Of a DNA stretch of 64,000 bases, positions 25,310 to 34,236 are shown piece after piece (the first letter of the stretch is position 1; each line of letters begins with the position of its first letter). Origin of the DNA: JAHRAW01 sp965203265. GTDB lineage: Bacteria; Pseudomonadota; Gammaproteobacteria; Arenicellales; Poriferihabitantaceae. The position numbers and the translations under genes are program-made. The notes under the pieces are model-generated. The model was not told the DNA's origin and ran no database searches. It saw only the letters and a program-made list of their open reading frames with translations. The DNA lies in contig CBDBBV010000002.1 in NCBI GenBank assembly GCA_965203265.1, forward strand, positions 1,984,001 through 2,048,000, in the 5' to 3' direction.

Positions 25310-26806
25310 ATGCCCCAGCACAAAAAACCCACCTCAAAGCAACGAAAAATGCTGGAGAAACTGCGCGCTAGCGCCACCGGCCTGCATGTGAGATACCGGT
25401 TGGCAACCGGCGAGGAGTCCCGGCGAATCTATCTCGACAGCACCGCCACCACCCTGCAGCTCGGCCTAGTCAAGGACATCACCGACAAATACCTCCCCCA
25501 CTACGCCAACACCCACAGCAACGCCCACTTCAACGCCAAAATCTCCACCCGTGAATTCGACTGGGCGCACGCCATGCTACTGGCCTTCGTCCACGCCGAT
25601 GAAAACACCCACGGCTGCTTCTTCATCGGCAGCGGCGCCACCGGCGGCCTCAACCGGGTAGCGAGAACTCTGGCGCGCAAGCGACCCAAACGGGATGTGG
25701 TGATCACCACCGTCATGGAGCACCATTCCAACGACCTGCCGCACCGCAAGAATTTCCCCACGGTCGTCCATGTACCGGTCATGGTCGGCGAAAGCGGCCT
25801 CGGTTGCGCCGATGTGGGCGGCATCGAACGCGCCCTCGCGGAATACGGCGAGCGCGTCAACTATGTGGCGGTAACCGGCGTCTCCAATGTAACCGGCATC
25901 ATCAACCCCATCCACGAAATCGCCGAACGAGCGCATCGCCACGGCACCCTGATCGTGGTAGACGCGGCGCAGATGGCGGCGCACATGCCCATCCGAATGA
26001 GCGGCCACGACAATCCGGCACGCGACCTCGACATCGTCTGCCTGTCCGGGCACAAGGTATACACGCCGTCCTCGCCGGGCGCGGTGATCACTCGGCGGGA
26101 GTTGTTTGCCGGCGTGGAGCCGGACGAGGTCGGCGGCGGCATGGTGGACGATGTATTTCTCGATCGCTACCTGTACACGGACAAATTCCCCGATCGCGAG
26201 GAAGCCGGCACGCCCGACATAGTCGGCGCCGTCAGCCTAGCCGCCATGCTGTGCGCCCTGAAAAAAATCGGCATGGAAACCATCGAGGCGGAGGAAACCG
26301 AGATCATCGATTACGCCGTGGCGAAACTGGTGGAAATCGAAGATGTAGTCGTCTACGGCGAAACCGACACGGCCAAATGCAAGCGAGTCGGCGCCATCTC
26401 CCTCAACATTCGCGGCATGCACCACTCCCTCACCGCCGCCGTCCTCAACGACTACTTCAACATCGCCGTGCGCAACGCCTGCTTCTGCGCCCACCCCTAC
26501 GTGCGCGAAATGATCGCCGACGACCTCGGCGAGCAGATGGACGGCCTGAGCAACGAAGAACTCGAACGCCTAGCGGAACTGCATCGCGGCATGGTGCGCG
26601 CCAGCTTCGGCCTGTACAGCCGCCGGGAGGATGTGGACGCGCTGGCGAGCGCGCTGCGGCGAATCTGCGAAAACAAGGACTACTACCAATCCCACTACCG
26701 ACAATGCGAATCCAGCGGCGAGTATTTCCATAAAACCTTCACCTTCGACAGCCGCACGATATTCTCGGCGGACGATGAGGTCGAGCGCTGGTTCGCCAAC
26801 AACTGA
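25310..26806 (+). CDS. Class V aminotransferase, cysteine-desulfurase-like
   Basis: A protein of 498 residues. It has the PLP lysine in VCLSGHKVYTPSSPGAV, the aspartate in LIVVDAAQMAAH, and TTVMEHHSNDLPHR, a typical NifS/SufS-type motif. A cysteine-containing loop RNACFCAHPYVRE occupies the position of the catalytic cysteine of group II desulfurases. It is longer than SufS (about 410) because of an N-terminal extension and a C-terminal tail (YYQSHYRQCESSGEYF). No suf or isc genes are adjacent, so its sulfur acceptor is unknown. A CBS-domain gene follows 67 bp later. Confidence 0.87.
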   Translation: MPQHKKPTSKQRKMLEKLRASATGLHVRYRLATGEESRRIYLDSTATTLQLGLVKDITDKYLPHYANTHSNAHFNAKISTREFDWAHAMLLAFVHADENTHGCFFIGSGATGGLNRVARTLARKRPKRDVVITTVMEHHSNDLPHRKNFPTVVHVPVMVGESGLGCADVGGIERALAEYGERVNYVAVTGVSNVTGIINPIHEIAERAHRHGTLIVVDAAQMAAHMPIRMSGHDNPARDLDIVCLSGHKVYTPSSPGAVITRRELFAGVEPDEVGGGMVDDVFLDRYLYTDKFPDREEAGTPDIVGAVSLAAMLCALKKIGMETIEAEETEIIDYAVAKLVEIEDVVVYGETDTAKCKRVGAISLNIRGMHHSLTAAVLNDYFNIAVRNACFCAHPYVREMIADDLGEQMDGLSNEELERLAELHRGMVRASFGLYSRREDVDALASALRRICENKDYYQSHYRQCESSGEYFHKTFTFDSRTIFSADDEVERWFANN

Positions 26807-26873
26807 ATTCGTCAACCCCGCGCGGGTTTTGCTATGATAACCCCCGCAAGTCAACATCCTCGGAGGCCGCAAA

Positions 26874-27302
26874 ATGAGCTCAGTCGCAGACATTCTGGAA
26901 AACAAGAGCAACGAAATGTGGAGCGTCCGCTCCGACCAATCGGTACTCGACGCCATCCGACTAATGGCGGAAAAGGGCATCGGCGCAGTGCTGGTGATCG
27001 ACGATGGCCGCTTGTCCGGCATACTCAGCGAACGCGATTACGCACGCAAGGTAATCCTCGCGGAACGCTCCTCACGCAACACGCCGGTGAGGGAAATCAT
27101 GACCAAAGAAGTGGTAACCACCACCCGCGACAACAGCGTGGCCAAGTGCATGGCCCTGATGACCGACAACGACTTCCGCCACCTGCCCGTGGTCGAAAAC
27201 GATGAGGTGATCGGCATGATTTCAATCGGGGATTTGGTCAAGATGGTGATCAAGGATCAGCAGTTCACTATTGATCAGTTGGAGCAGTATATTATCGGTT
27301 GA
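26874..27302 (+). CDS. CBS-domain pair protein
   Basis: A protein of 142 residues consisting of two CBS repeats: SVLDAIRLMAEKGIGAVLVI with GILSERDYARKVI, and NSVAKCMALMTDNDFRHLPV with IGMISIGDLVKMVI. Such stand-alone Bateman modules bind adenine nucleotides and modulate partners. The target is not evident. It follows the aminotransferase gene on the same strand. Confidence 0.93.
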   Translation: MSSVADILENKSNEMWSVRSDQSVLDAIRLMAEKGIGAVLVIDDGRLSGILSERDYARKVILAERSSRNTPVREIMTKEVVTTTRDNSVAKCMALMTDNDFRHLPVVENDEVIGMISIGDLVKMVIKDQQFTIDQLEQYIIG

Positions 27303-27718
27303 GGCGGCGGCGCCTGCTCGCGGCACTCCGTCGAATCGGTATCTCCACCGGCGGATTTTTCCGACTTTTTAGCGAAATTTCGTGCCGTGGGATCGTGGCG
27401 GCGGCTTGGTGGTTTGTTCGTAGTAATGCTCTTAATCAAGAATAAACCGCCTGAGGAGGCCACCAGAGGCTCGTGGATGCCCTTCCACGAGCGGAAATGA
27501 GGGAAATTTTGTGAGGTGGGAGGGGTTTTCAGCCTGTCACGCCACGGCGGAATCTGGCGGGATGCCCTGAAAATCGTAGAATTCGCATGAAAACCGCATA
27601 AATTCGGCTTTTGTATTATAAAAATATATTATGAAATCTCGGTTGATAGCTATTTCCACCATTTTTTTGTTCGTGATTAAGGAAATTTTACTCTTGATTA
27701 AGAGCAGTATCACGAGTA
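27303..27718. other. AT-rich intergenic stretch with two inverted 19-bp repeats
   Basis: No gene is supported. GCTCTTAATCAAGAATAAA at 27428-27446 and its inverted copy at 27687-27705 (one mismatch) bracket about 278 bp. Each copy also contains a nearly palindromic core (CTCTTGATTAAGAG). A separate hairpin, GCTCGTGGA with TCCACGAGC, lies at 27469-27492. The repeats could be ends of a miniature element or paired operator sites. The 64-residue minus-strand frame here is not convincing. Confidence 0.45.
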
Positions 27719-28681
27719 TGTACGATGCCAATACATTCTGGACTCCGGATGGTTTTCCGCGAGGAACTGCACGGGGGAGCGGAATTGCAGTGAGGCGTGG
27801 GGGCGGCGGGTGTTGTATTTTTCTAGGTAATCCAACAGGCGCTGGTTGAAAGCAACGCGGTCGGTGAGTAGCAGGTCTTCCTCGTAATCCACGAAATCCT
27901 CCTGAATGGTGCGGTTGAAGCGTTCCACGATGGCGTTCATTTTAGGCGATCTCGGATAGGTGTATGCGTGCGTCCAGCCCCTTTCTTTCGCAAACTGGTC
28001 GAACGCCCCGGCGAACTCCGAGCCGTTGTCGGTCAGGACGTTCTCAATGGGAAACGGAAACATCGCTTCGACCAATTCGGCGAATCGGGCGGCGTTTTTA
28101 CTCGATGCGCTTTCGGGGCAGATGGCCACAGACAAGCGGGTGGCGTGGTCGATGGCAACGATCAGGTATCGCCGCACGCCATCTATGTGCCGCACAATGG
28201 TGTCGAAGGCAACGCAACGGCCGGGGATGGTGGTGCGCCGGATGGCGCGGCTAAGTCGTTGTTTTATCTGGCGTGTGAATGCTTTGAGCCGGCCGTAGCG
28301 GGTGATATTCGCCGGAGCGATGCGCAGTCGATCCGGCTGGTCGGCGATGATGCGTCCGAGGGTGCGAGCGCTTGGGCATTTCATCCTGTTTTCCGCGCAC
28401 CACTTAGCCAGATGCACGCGCAGGGCTTCTCCGGCGATATTGGGAAACTCGCGGCGCAACTTTCGCATTTGCTCAATCAGGGCGCGCGGATAATTGCGCC
28501 GCCGCACGCGAAGCGGCTTGGTAGTGCGATTGGTGAGCGCCGCCACGCCGCCCTGCTGATACGCCTTGCGCCACGCATACAGCGTGCTGCGACTGACCTG
28601 AAAGGCCGTCATAGTTGCGTGAATGTCGTGTTCGCGCCATACTTCGAGGGCGCGGAGTTTGACTTCGGTCGACTGGCTCAT
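27710..28681 (-). CDS. IS481-like transposase, copy 1 (stop codon supplied by flanking DNA)
   Basis: A protein of 323 residues, starting at MSQSTEVKLRALEVWREHD behind a strong GGAGG site (28687-28691). The N-terminal helix-turn-helix contains FQVSRSTLYAWRKAYQQGG. The DDE integrase core has its Asp in VAFDTIVRHIDGVRRYLI, the second Asp in NVLTDNGSEFAGAF and the Glu in MNAIVERFNRTIQEDF, all intact. The reading frame runs through the IS end: the element contributes up to WHRT, and the last residues YS plus the stop come from the host DNA. It is identical in protein sequence to copy 3 up to WHRT. Confidence 0.9.
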   Translation of the reverse strand: MSQSTEVKLRALEVWREHDIHATMTAFQVSRSTLYAWRKAYQQGGVAALTNRTTKPLRVRRRNYPRALIEQMRKLRREFPNIAGEALRVHLAKWCAENRMKCPSARTLGRIIADQPDRLRIAPANITRYGRLKAFTRQIKQRLSRAIRRTTIPGRCVAFDTIVRHIDGVRRYLIVAIDHATRLSVAICPESASSKNAARFAELVEAMFPFPIENVLTDNGSEFAGAFDQFAKERGWTHAYTYPRSPKMNAIVERFNRTIQEDFVDYEEDLLLTDRVAFNQRLLDYLEKYNTRRPHASLQFRSPVQFLAENHPESRMYWHRTYS

Positions 28682-28811
28682 GTGTGCCTCCTTCATTCCC
28701 AAAGAAGCAACATGATACATCCCGCGCACGCGGAAGCCGACACGCTGAATCAGCATGTCGGCTTCCCTTTTTCCGACAGCCAAAAGTCCAGAATGTTTCT
28801 GGCATTATGCA
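27719..28811 (-). mobile_element. 1093-bp IS (IS481-like), copy 1
   Basis: The ends are imperfect inverted repeats of about 27 bp, TG at one side and CA at the other, sharing ATGCCA and CATTCTGGACT. It is flanked by a 5-bp direct duplication GAGTA (27714-27718 and 28812-28816). The boundaries were fixed by comparing the three copies, all exactly 1093 bp long. Confidence 0.88.
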
Positions 28812-28949
28812 GAGTAACCTTCGACCAACTGGCAACCTGATCGAGGCTATTTCCATGCTCGCCGCAACACCGCGCGTATCCCGTTCCGGCTTTTCGGCCG
28901 TACTGTTTTCGCGGCGGCGGTAACACTGGCGAATCACCTAGCAATAACA

Positions 28950-29951
28950 ATGATTCCAGCCCATTCCATTCCCCACCAACCAATCCCCACCACGCGGGCA
29001 GCAGTCGCCCGCACGCATATCGCCACGCTGACTCTGGCGGTTCTACTCACTTTTACCCCGTGCGCAATAGCGCAAGAACCGGATGCGCGCGCATTTGCCG
29101 CCCATGCGCTCGAGTTGCGCGCGGCGGGCGTTGCCGGCGTGGCGAGTGTGGCGGATGTGTTGGCCGCCATGCCGGGTGCGGGGCGAGTCGAGCGTGAGGT
29201 TCTCCCACTCCTATGGGGCGCTTCATTCGCCAACGCCATCGTCACCCTCGGTCGCCTATCCTCGCCCAATCCCGTTGCCCTCTACTACGACCCCCTGCTC
29301 GACATCGCCCTGCTCACCTTCTGGCAGAGAGAAGGGGATGGCTATCAGGTAACTTCCCTGCGCGCCCTGCCCGGTGAGCGGCTGGTGGATACGGATGCGG
29401 AAGTGGCGCCCCAACCGGCCTGGCTATCCGCCGAAGGTGGAGCAGTCGCCGCCCTATCTCTGACCACGGAAGCACGGCTGGACGCCTTCCGTCTTGCGCA
29501 TCCGCCCGATGCAAGCGAGCCCGCCGAAGATCAAGCCACCTTCGCCTCGGCTGCGGCAGATGTGCGGGCGGTGTTGCCGCGCCTCGTGTGGAATGCGGCG
29601 CAGCGCGATCGCTGGATCGACCAAGCCCCGCTCTGGCTTGAGCCGACCCTCACGCGAGTGGAAAACGCATTGGCTTCGCGCGATTCGGCCGCATTGGTCG
29701 CCGCCGCGCCCGACACCGATGCCGCCACCGCGAATGCGCTCGCCGAGTTGCCGGACGGATTCGCGGCGGGGCTTGCCCTCGACATGATCATCGAATCTGG
29801 CGGGCAGGACAGACTCCTGATCGGTTCCTTGCTGACCGATGGAGATGTATATGTGCTGGCATTGTGCCGGCTGGATAGTTTGGCAGAGGAAAGCAACGAC
29901 TGTGCGCTACGGCGTCTCGTTTTCGTGTCGTTGCTGGAATCATCAGTTTAA
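28950..29951 (+). CDS. Secreted hypothetical protein, 333 aa
   Basis: No family was recognised. Residues about 23-41 form a signal peptide (HIATLTLAVLLTFTPCAIAQ), with cleavage plausible after AIA. The mature part is Ala/Leu/Asp-rich and soluble, with LLWGASFANAIVTLGRLSSP and PVALYYDPLLDIALLTFWQR stretches. It begins 138 bp after IS copy 1 and ends 25 bp before the next gene, so the two likely form one transcript leading into the first variable paralogue. Confidence 0.65.
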   Translation: MIPAHSIPHQPIPTTRAAVARTHIATLTLAVLLTFTPCAIAQEPDARAFAAHALELRAAGVAGVASVADVLAAMPGAGRVEREVLPLLWGASFANAIVTLGRLSSPNPVALYYDPLLDIALLTFWQREGDGYQVTSLRALPGERLVDTDAEVAPQPAWLSAEGGAVAALSLTTEARLDAFRLAHPPDASEPAEDQATFASAAADVRAVLPRLVWNAAQRDRWIDQAPLWLEPTLTRVENALASRDSAALVAAAPDTDAATANALAELPDGFAAGLALDMIIESGGQDRLLIGSLLTDGDVYVLALCRLDSLAEESNDCALRRLVFVSLLESSV

Positions 29952-29976
29952 ATCGACCAAGACGGAGGAATATCCG

Positions 29977-31344
29977 ATGAATGAGATGAATAGATTGATT
30001 TCGAGTCGAAATGCTGTGTTCGGCGTTGCGGCACTGACCTTGCTCGTTGTTGCGCCCGCCGATGCCGGCTGGCTCGGCCGAGGAATCGGTGTTGCCGGAG
30101 CTGGGCACGCCTTGCACAAGATTACGCAGGACAACACCAGCATCCTCGACAAGGTGCTTGATGCCGTCATTGATGGCGATAGAGATTCGCTGGAAAAGGG
30201 TTGGCAAGAGATCAAGAAGACTCCGGGGAAGCTGATCAAACATGCCTTTCCCATTCTGGACGCACCGGCCGCGCTCGCCAATCAGGTGAAATCCGCAAAG
30301 GAAAAAGTCGTGCGTTTCGTCGGCAGCGTCAATGAAAAGGTTACCGATGCACGCGCGGCGCTGGTCATCAGTAAGGACAATGCGCCGGAAGCGCGGCTAC
30401 TAGCCGGTAAGCTACCCACCCCATCGGCAGATGTCGGTTTCCTGAGTCCCCGCGCGGAGTCGGCTAGCGCCAAGCCCGCCACCACTGCCGGTGCGACAAA
30501 ATCCGCATGGGCCGCAGAGTCGGCCAGCGCCAAGCCCGCGGCCGCCGCCGGTGCGACAAAATCCGCATGGGCCGCAGAGTCGGCCAGCGCCAAGCCCGCG
30601 GCCGCCGCCGGTGCGACAAAGTCCGCATGGGCCGCAGAGTCGGCCAGCGCCAAGGCCGCCGCCGACGCGATAAAGTCCTCATGGGCCGCAGAACAAGCGC
30701 AATATGATTCGTGGGCGGAATGGGCATTGTCGGCTCATCTTCACCGCCCCCACTGCTACGGCGTGGTGGACGTGGACAACCTACCGGCGGACTGTTTCGG
30801 CGCGCCAACGCCAAGCACGTTCGGAGCGAAACCCTCCAGCGATTCCCGTAACAACTACCAAGCGGCATTGGCGGATGCCCTCGGCGAAGAATCCGGCTCG
30901 GCGGATGATAGCGATTACATCGCCACATTGAACGCGCTGGAAGAAGCGGAGCGGCAGCGGATCGCCGCAGAAGAGGCGGAACGGCAGCGGATCGCGGCAG
31001 CAGAAGAGGCGGAGCGGCGGCGGATCGCGGCAGCAGAAGAGGCCGAACGCCGGCGGATCGCGGCAGCAGAAGAGGCGGATGAGGAGCGTAGGCTTGTGGA
31101 AGAATACCGCGAGTATCAAGCGAGGGAATCAGCAAACCGAAGGGAAACCATCAATAACGTAATGAAAAGTATTATCGGAGCCGCGCAAAGTTACAACGAT
31201 GCGATGTTGCGAGGATATGGCATAGGTGGTTCGAATGGATCGAGTGGATCGGGTTCCTGGGTTGAAAGTCCTTGGATTAAATCAAAAGGGTTCTGCTACG
31301 GAGACGGCAGGCCAGATGAATTACCCCATTGTGAAATGAGATGA
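29977..31344 (+). CDS. Secreted repeat protein with 20-aa Ala/Ser repeats and 11-aa coiled-coil repeats
   Basis: A protein of 455 residues, with GGAGG 8 bp upstream of the start at 29977. A signal peptide (AVFGVAALTLLVVAPADA) is followed by an N-terminal domain containing DNTSILDKVLDAVIDGDRDS. Residues about 160-237 hold four tandem units of the type AESASAKPAAAAGATKSAWA. A later region holds four EEAERRRIAAA units, an 11-residue period suited to a long coiled coil. The C terminus is Gly/Ser-rich and ends GFCYGDGRPDELPHCEMR. Its stop overlaps the start of the next gene (ATGA), so it is translationally coupled to the variable paralogue at 31341. Function unknown; a cell-envelope or surface-assembly role is a guess. 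Confidence 0.75.
   Translation: MNEMNRLISSRNAVFGVAALTLLVVAPADAGWLGRGIGVAGAGHALHKITQDNTSILDKVLDAVIDGDRDSLEKGWQEIKKTPGKLIKHAFPILDAPAALANQVKSAKEKVVRFVGSVNEKVTDARAALVISKDNAPEARLLAGKLPTPSADVGFLSPRAESASAKPATTAGATKSAWAAESASAKPAAAAGATKSAWAAESASAKPAAAAGATKSAWAAESASAKAAADAIKSSWAAEQAQYDSWAEWALSAHLHRPHCYGVVDVDNLPADCFGAPTPSTFGAKPSSDSRNNYQAALADALGEESGSADDSDYIATLNALEEAERQRIAAEEAERQRIAAAEEAERRRIAAAEEAERRRIAAAEEADEERRLVEEYREYQARESANRRETINNVMKSIIGAAQSYNDAMLRGYGIGGSNGSSGSGSWVESPWIKSKGFCYGDGRPDELPHCEMR
30454..30687 (+). repeat. Tandem 60-bp coding repeats
   Basis: Units lie at 30454-30513, 30514-30573, 30574-30633 and a shortened 54-bp unit at 30634-30687. The second and third differ by one base, so recent expansion is likely and copy number may vary between strains. 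Confidence 0.9.
30940..31090 (+). repeat. Tandem 33-bp coding repeats (11-residue coiled-coil units)
   Basis: Repeats encode EEAERQRIAA(A) and EEAERRRIAAA. The regular charged pattern predicts a continuous alpha-helical coiled coil. Confidence 0.85.
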
Positions 31345-33044
31345 ACGAGTTCAATAAAACCCCGATCGCAACAACGCATAGATGGCTACTGCCCATCATG
31401 CAAACCGGAATTCTGGCGATTGCACTCATGGTAGCGCACCCCGCAAATGCCGACTTCGATGCGGGGCAACAGGCATGGGATGCGGGAAATGTGAGCGAGG
31501 CGGTAACCCAATGGCAAGCGGCGGCGAATGCAGGCGACCGCCGCGCCATGTTGGAACTCGGGCGGTTGTACGACAAAGGCTTGGGCGTGATTCAGGACTA
31601 TGTAGCAGCCCACAAGTGGTTCAATCTGGCCGCAAGCCGAGGCGAGGTGGCGGCACTGGCGGAGCGCGATGCGTTGGAGGCGAAGATGACGCCGACGCAA
31701 CTGGCTGGCGCACAACAACAAGCCGCAGCATTTCAATCGGGCGGCGACAGCACGCCCGCCGCCGCAACCGCACCGCCGCCGGAGGCGATTCGAGAAGCGC
31801 AGGCGCTACTCACCCAACTCGGCTACGCGCCGGATTCGGCGGACGGAGTTTGGGGAGACGGCACGGCGCGCGCCTATCAGTCGTTTCTGCAAGATGCCGG
31901 CCTACCGGCGGCGGATACGCTGACACCGACAACCCTGCAAGCCATGCGAGATATGGCCGGAAAAGCGCCGGGCGGCCAGCCACCATCCAAACCTGCGCGC
32001 GTATCGCCGGCCGCCCTGTTGCAAGCGGCGCAGGCGGGAAACATTGATGCCATGAACGCGGCACTGGCGGCCGGCGTGGATGTGGACGCACGAGACGGGC
32101 AGGGTTGGACGGCGCTCATGCACGCGGTGAATCAGGGCTACATTTTGCTGGTTCAACCGCTACTGGACGCTGAGGCAGACCCCAACATCCGTGCACCGGA
32201 CGGCGCCACGGCGCTGTTTATGGCGGTGGTGCATGGGCATGGCGAGATCATCCCGTTGTTGATAGAGGCCGGTGCGGACCCCTGGGCCAAAGGTCCCAAG
32301 GGCAAGACGGCGGTGGATGTGGCGCTACTTAGAGGGGAAAAGTTGATGTTTCAAGACTGCCCGCAGTGCCCGGAGATGGTGGTGGTGCCGGCCGGATCGT
32401 TCATGAGGAGTAATGGGTACGCTGAACGTGAAGTGACCATACCGAAGCCGTTTGCGGTGGGGGTGTACGAGGTAACTTTCGATGAGTGGGATGCGTGTCG
32501 GCGCGCGGGCGGTTGCACGCACAATCCTGAAGATGACGGCTGGGGTCGTGGGAGTCGTCCGGTTATCAATGTGGATTGGAATGATGCGCAGGAATATGTC
32601 CGTTGGCTGTCGCAGAAGACTGGGGAAACTTACCGCTTGTTGAGCGAATCGGAATGGGAGTACGCCGCACGTGCGGGGACACAGACAGCCTACTGGTGGG
32701 GAGATGAGATTGGGACGAACCGAGCGAACTGTCTGGGTTGCGGAAGTCGTTGGGATTATGAGCAGACTGCACCGGTGGGTTCATTTTCGGCGAATGCGTT
32801 CGGGCTGTATGATGTTCACGGAAATGTGAGTGAGTGGGTTGGGGATTGTTGGAACCACGATATCGCGGTGGCCCCTACGGATGGAAGCGTGTGGAGTTCG
32901 GGCGATTGCGGATATCGGGTGTTGCGGGGCGGGCAGTATTTCATCGAGCCGAAGGATATCCGCTCCGCCTACCGCCACACGAGGCCCGCCGGCTCCCGGA
33001 TCAGTGTTGTGGGTTTCCGCGTTGCCAGGACAATAGGCTCATGA
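31341..33044 (+). CDS. Variable paralogue 1: Sel1 / peptidoglycan-binding / ankyrin / FGE (C-type-lectin-like) secreted protein
   Basis: A protein of 567 residues. A signal peptide ends at about residue 37 (HPANA). Sel1-type repeats follow (about 38-115, with AMLELGRLYDKGLGVIQDYV), then a peptidoglycan-binding domain (about 145-205, LLTQLGYAPDSADGVWGDGT) and ankyrin repeats (about 220-330, GWTALMHAVNQGYILLVQPL). The C-terminal formylglycine-enzyme/sulfatase-modifying-like domain runs from about 345 to 567 (LLSESEWEYAARAGTQ, DVHGNVSEWVGDCW). Its last part is RVLRGG, a variable block at residues 532-556, then VGFRVARTIGS. RSAYR replaces the RCAYR-type catalytic cysteine site, so it is a binding fold and not an active FGE. 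It is almost identical to the 36365 gene outside the FGE domain. See the findings for the DGR argument. Confidence 0.85.
   Translation: MNEFNKTPIATTHRWLLPIMQTGILAIALMVAHPANADFDAGQQAWDAGNVSEAVTQWQAAANAGDRRAMLELGRLYDKGLGVIQDYVAAHKWFNLAASRGEVAALAERDALEAKMTPTQLAGAQQQAAAFQSGGDSTPAAATAPPPEAIREAQALLTQLGYAPDSADGVWGDGTARAYQSFLQDAGLPAADTLTPTTLQAMRDMAGKAPGGQPPSKPARVSPAALLQAAQAGNIDAMNAALAAGVDVDARDGQGWTALMHAVNQGYILLVQPLLDAEADPNIRAPDGATALFMAVVHGHGEIIPLLIEAGADPWAKGPKGKTAVDVALLRGEKLMFQDCPQCPEMVVVPAGSFMRSNGYAEREVTIPKPFAVGVYEVTFDEWDACRRAGGCTHNPEDDGWGRGSRPVINVDWNDAQEYVRWLSQKTGETYRLLSESEWEYAARAGTQTAYWWGDEIGTNRANCLGCGSRWDYEQTAPVGSFSANAFGLYDVHGNVSEWVGDCWNHDIAVAPTDGSVWSSGDCGYRVLRGGQYFIEPKDIRSAYRHTRPAGSRISVVGFRVARTIGS
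32933..33007 (+). other. Candidate DGR variable repeat (VR) in paralogue 1
   Basis: Aligned without gaps to 37990-38064 (offset 5057), this block differs at 28 of 75 positions. Thirteen differences are at first and nine at second codon positions, and most affected codons are of the NNC or NNT type opposite AAC or AAT. The DNA right after it is nearly identical for about 130 bp. This is the pattern expected if both copies were rewritten from an adenine-rich template. Confidence 0.65.
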
Positions 33045-33073
33045 ATCTTAGCCTCCTTGCCTCTTGCGGGGGT

Positions 33074-33104
33074 ACCGGGGGCTTGCCCCCGGTCGAAATT
33101 TTTT
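33074..33104 (+). terminator. GC-rich hairpin with T run after paralogue 1 (terminator and/or DGR target hairpin)
   Basis: ACCGGGGGC and GCCCCCGGT form a perfect 9-bp stem around TT (or 8 bp around a CTTG loop), followed by CGAAATTTTTT. It lies 30 bp past the stop codon and fits a Rho-independent terminator. A GC-rich hairpin downstream of the variable repeat is also a known DGR target-recognition element. Confidence 0.75.
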
Positions 33105-33220
33105 CGCTGGGCGGTGTCGTCATGACATCTGAACAACAACAACCAGCGAGCGCACTGCGCCGAGCGATGCCAAGACCGAATGACTGCGATTTTCCCCTGC
33201 AGCCCGATTAGGAATTCACG

Positions 33221-34213
33221 ATGCTATTCATGGTAACAAACAGACGAATCGCTGACGGCCAATACGGCGATGAAGAAATGCGTGGCCACAAGTACGCATA
33301 TCTGTACGGTTACCGGAACAAACCGCGCGGGCAAGATGGCTTTGCCCACAAAGGCCAAAGCGGATTCGAAACCTCACTACTCGCCGAGTTGCAACGATTG
33401 TCGGATGGCGGCATCACCACGCCGAAAATCGGGCTGTATCTGCACGGTTACAACAACGACTATCAGGACAGTTTGGACGAGATTGTCGATCTCGAAAGCA
33501 GTTTGACCGATGTTCTGGAGTATCCGCCCATCATCGTGGGATTTTCCTGGCCTTCGTCCGGGCGGGTGTCGCACTATCTTTCAGATCGTGAGGAAGCGCG
33601 CGATTCGGTGGGTGCTTTTACCAAGTTCCTCGCGGACATCAATCAATTCGTCCTGAAAAATCAGCGAAACTGCTTTTCCACCGCATTCTGCATTGCCCAT
33701 TCCATGGGGTGTTACCTACTGAGAAAAGGGATGGAGTACCTATCGGACGAACTCGGACGACCGCGCGGCAGACTACTGTTCGATGAAGCCGTTTTGCTCG
33801 CGCCCGATCTCTCCTCGCGCGACATCGAGAAACACGGCAAGGGGCAATACATCGGCCACTTCGCAAGGCGCGTTCATGTGTACTACTCGAAACACGATCG
33901 GGCACTCAAGGCATCCAACCGAAAGCGATTCGGCAGCAACCGCCTCGGCCGCCACGGCGCCGAGTGCTACGATAATTTGGCCGAAAACATCGTGGTGATC
34001 GACGCCAAGAAATACGCCAACCGCGATTCGATTTCGGGCGTTACCGATCGCAAGGGGGAGCAGGTGTCGGTGCACAGTTCCCATCGCTACCATCCGAACA
34101 TTCTGGCCGATGTGGTGCAGGTGATTGCCAGCATCGACCGGGATCAGATTACGCGCCGGGAGTTGGTTCAGGGAGAAGGGGCGCAGGCGCATAATCACTA
34201 TGCGTTGGTATGA
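33221..34213 (+). CDS. Alpha/beta hydrolase (DUF900-like)
   Basis: A protein of 330 residues without a signal peptide. An alpha/beta hydrolase core is visible: IGLYLHGYNNDYQDSLDEIV (oxyanion side), IIVGFSWPSSGRVSHYLSDR, the nucleophile elbow FCIAHSMGCYLLRKGMEYL (Ser in AHSMG), LLAPDLSSRDIE for the acid region, and a candidate catalytic histidine in SVHSSHRYHPNI. This layout resembles DUF900 proteins. It sits between two variable paralogues, 24 bp before the second. The substrate is unknown, and a link to those proteins is only positional. Confidence 0.82.
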   Translation: MLFMVTNRRIADGQYGDEEMRGHKYAYLYGYRNKPRGQDGFAHKGQSGFETSLLAELQRLSDGGITTPKIGLYLHGYNNDYQDSLDEIVDLESSLTDVLEYPPIIVGFSWPSSGRVSHYLSDREEARDSVGAFTKFLADINQFVLKNQRNCFSTAFCIAHSMGCYLLRKGMEYLSDELGRPRGRLLFDEAVLLAPDLSSRDIEKHGKGQYIGHFARRVHVYYSKHDRALKASNRKRFGSNRLGRHGAECYDNLAENIVVIDAKKYANRDSISGVTDRKGEQVSVHSSHRYHPNILADVVQVIASIDRDQITRRELVQGEGAQAHNHYALV

Positions 34214-34236
34214 GATAAACGGGCTATTCAACTACG

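Noticed and set aside
26807..26873. Terminator plus promoter between the aminotransferase and CBS genes
   Set aside because: A short AACCC/GGGTT hairpin with four Ts and a TATGAT box are present, but the stem is only 5 bp and no good -35 box was found.
27537..27731. Small 64-residue minus-strand protein in the AT-rich gap
   Set aside because: No ribosome binding site or family features, overlaps the IS end and the inverted repeat; it looks like a chance frame in AT-rich DNA.
30454..30687. CRISPR-like array
   Set aside because: The 60-bp units are directly adjacent without spacers and are in frame within a coding sequence.
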